Source: DATDCV01 sp036524155
GTDB taxonomy: Bacteria > Verrucomicrobiota > Verrucomicrobiia > Limisphaerales > UBA8199
Length of the DNA stretch: 15,084 bases
Direction of reading: 5' to 3'
NCBI GenBank assembly: GCA_036524155.1
Contig: DATDCV010000281.1
Span: 1-15,084, forward strand
The position numbers were made by a program, and so were the translations under genes. The notes beneath the pieces were generated by a model. That model ran no database searches and was not told where the DNA came from. It saw only the letters and a program-made list of their open reading frames with translations. Each line of letters begins with the position of its first letter. Positions within the stretch are counted from its first letter, which is position 1. Below are positions 14,868-15,084 of the stretch, one piece after another.

Positions 14868-15002
14868 ATGAAAGTGAAAATCGGTACCGCCACTCTGGCG
14901 TGGACTTGCGCACTCGCCAGCTTGATGGTGGCTGGATGCGCTCAACAACAACAGCAAGGGAGGTATCGGCCTCCCGCCCAGCCCGTCGAAACCTTCTCTT
15001 AA
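14868..15002 (+). CDS. Small lipoprotein of 44 residues
   Basis: ATG at 14868 opens a 44-residue frame ending in TAA at 15000-15002. It has a basic start (MKVK), a hydrophobic stretch, lipobox VAGC with the lipidation Cys at residue 24, then a short polar tail with five glutamines in a row (AQQQQQGRYRPPAQPVETFS). The form is that of small entericidin-like or VAGC-type lipoproteins; the function is unknown. There is no Shine-Dalgarno, only an A/C-rich leader. The stop codon lies exactly where the sequence changes to LINE-like DNA (see the next entry), so the natural C-terminus may have been longer. Confidence 0.65.
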   Translation: MKVKIGTATLAWTCALASLMVAGCAQQQQQGRYRPPAQPVETFS

Positions 15003-15084
15003 TTTAATGGCTGCAATCACCATCTACAGTGATTTTGGAGTCCCCAAAAATAAAGTAAGCCACTGTTTCCCCATCAATTTGTCA
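15003..15084. mobile_element. LINE-1-like (mammalian) sequence at the right edge
   Basis: The last ~80 bases read ATGGCTGCAATCACCATC at 15007, then CAGTGATTTTGGAG and AAAAATAAAGT. By memory this closely matches a segment of mammalian (especially ruminant) LINE-1 elements, whose translation on this strand gives MAAITICSDFG, then KNKVSHCF and FPIYLP. Here it translates as MAAITIYSDFGVPKNKV and so on, open to the window edge. It is much AT-richer than the rest of the window. The likely explanation is host DNA joined to the bacterial contig in assembly. A true bacterial gene is less likely. No database was searched. Confidence 0.6.

Noticed and set aside
1..15084. CRISPR arrays, tRNA or rRNA genes, transposases or integrases
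   Set aside because: No regularly spaced direct repeats, no tRNA cloverleaf or rRNA signature, and no bacterial mobile-element protein was seen on either strand.

Overview
The window is GC-rich bacterial chromosome. The mix of genes suggests Verrucomicrobiota, or a neighbour in the PVC group: a Tat-exported Gfo/Idh/MocA oxidoreductase, a small exported lysine-rich protein with a DUF5666-like fold, a sigma-54 activator with a cysteine-rich GAF domain, several start sites without a Shine-Dalgarno, and REP-like palindromes. This placement is inferred from gene style; there is no marker gene.

Layout. (1) 1-3417: a Tat-signal Gfo/Idh/MocA protein (+), a stand-alone receiver protein (-), a small exported protein (+) and a WrbA/flavodoxin-like flavoprotein (+). 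(2) 3440-11614, the core of the window: a sigma-54-dependent activator (-) is divergent from a four-gene operon (+) encoding a thioredoxin-like protein without its nucleophilic cysteine, an RND periplasmic adaptor lipoprotein, an HAE1-type RND pump and a NodT-type outer-membrane lipoprotein. The divergent intergenic region holds a perfect -24/-12 (sigma-54) promoter reading into the operon and TTGAC/GTCAA half-sites about 90-130 bp upstream of the predicted transcription start. (3) 11615-11983: non-coding, with two inverted repeats. (4) 11984-14500 (-): a cytoplasmic GAF-DesK/NarX-type histidine kinase and a NarL/LuxR response regulator, which form an operon, then a stand-alone receiver protein. 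(5) 14501-15084: a non-coding stretch with a foldable, branched 95-nt element, a 44-residue lipoprotein gene, and a last ~80 bases that look like mammalian LINE-1 sequence and may be an assembly chimera.

How the parts may work together (inference): the activator's GAF domain, with a CxxC-x5-C-x5-C cluster, would sense a redox or chemical signal and switch on the tripartite efflux pump through sigma-54. The first gene of that operon, a thioredoxin fold with SRAC in place of CGPC, is an unusual partner for an RND pump. The flavodoxin-like enzyme converging on the activator gene adds to a redox-stress theme. The kinase/regulator pair and the two orphan receivers are probably separate signalling units.
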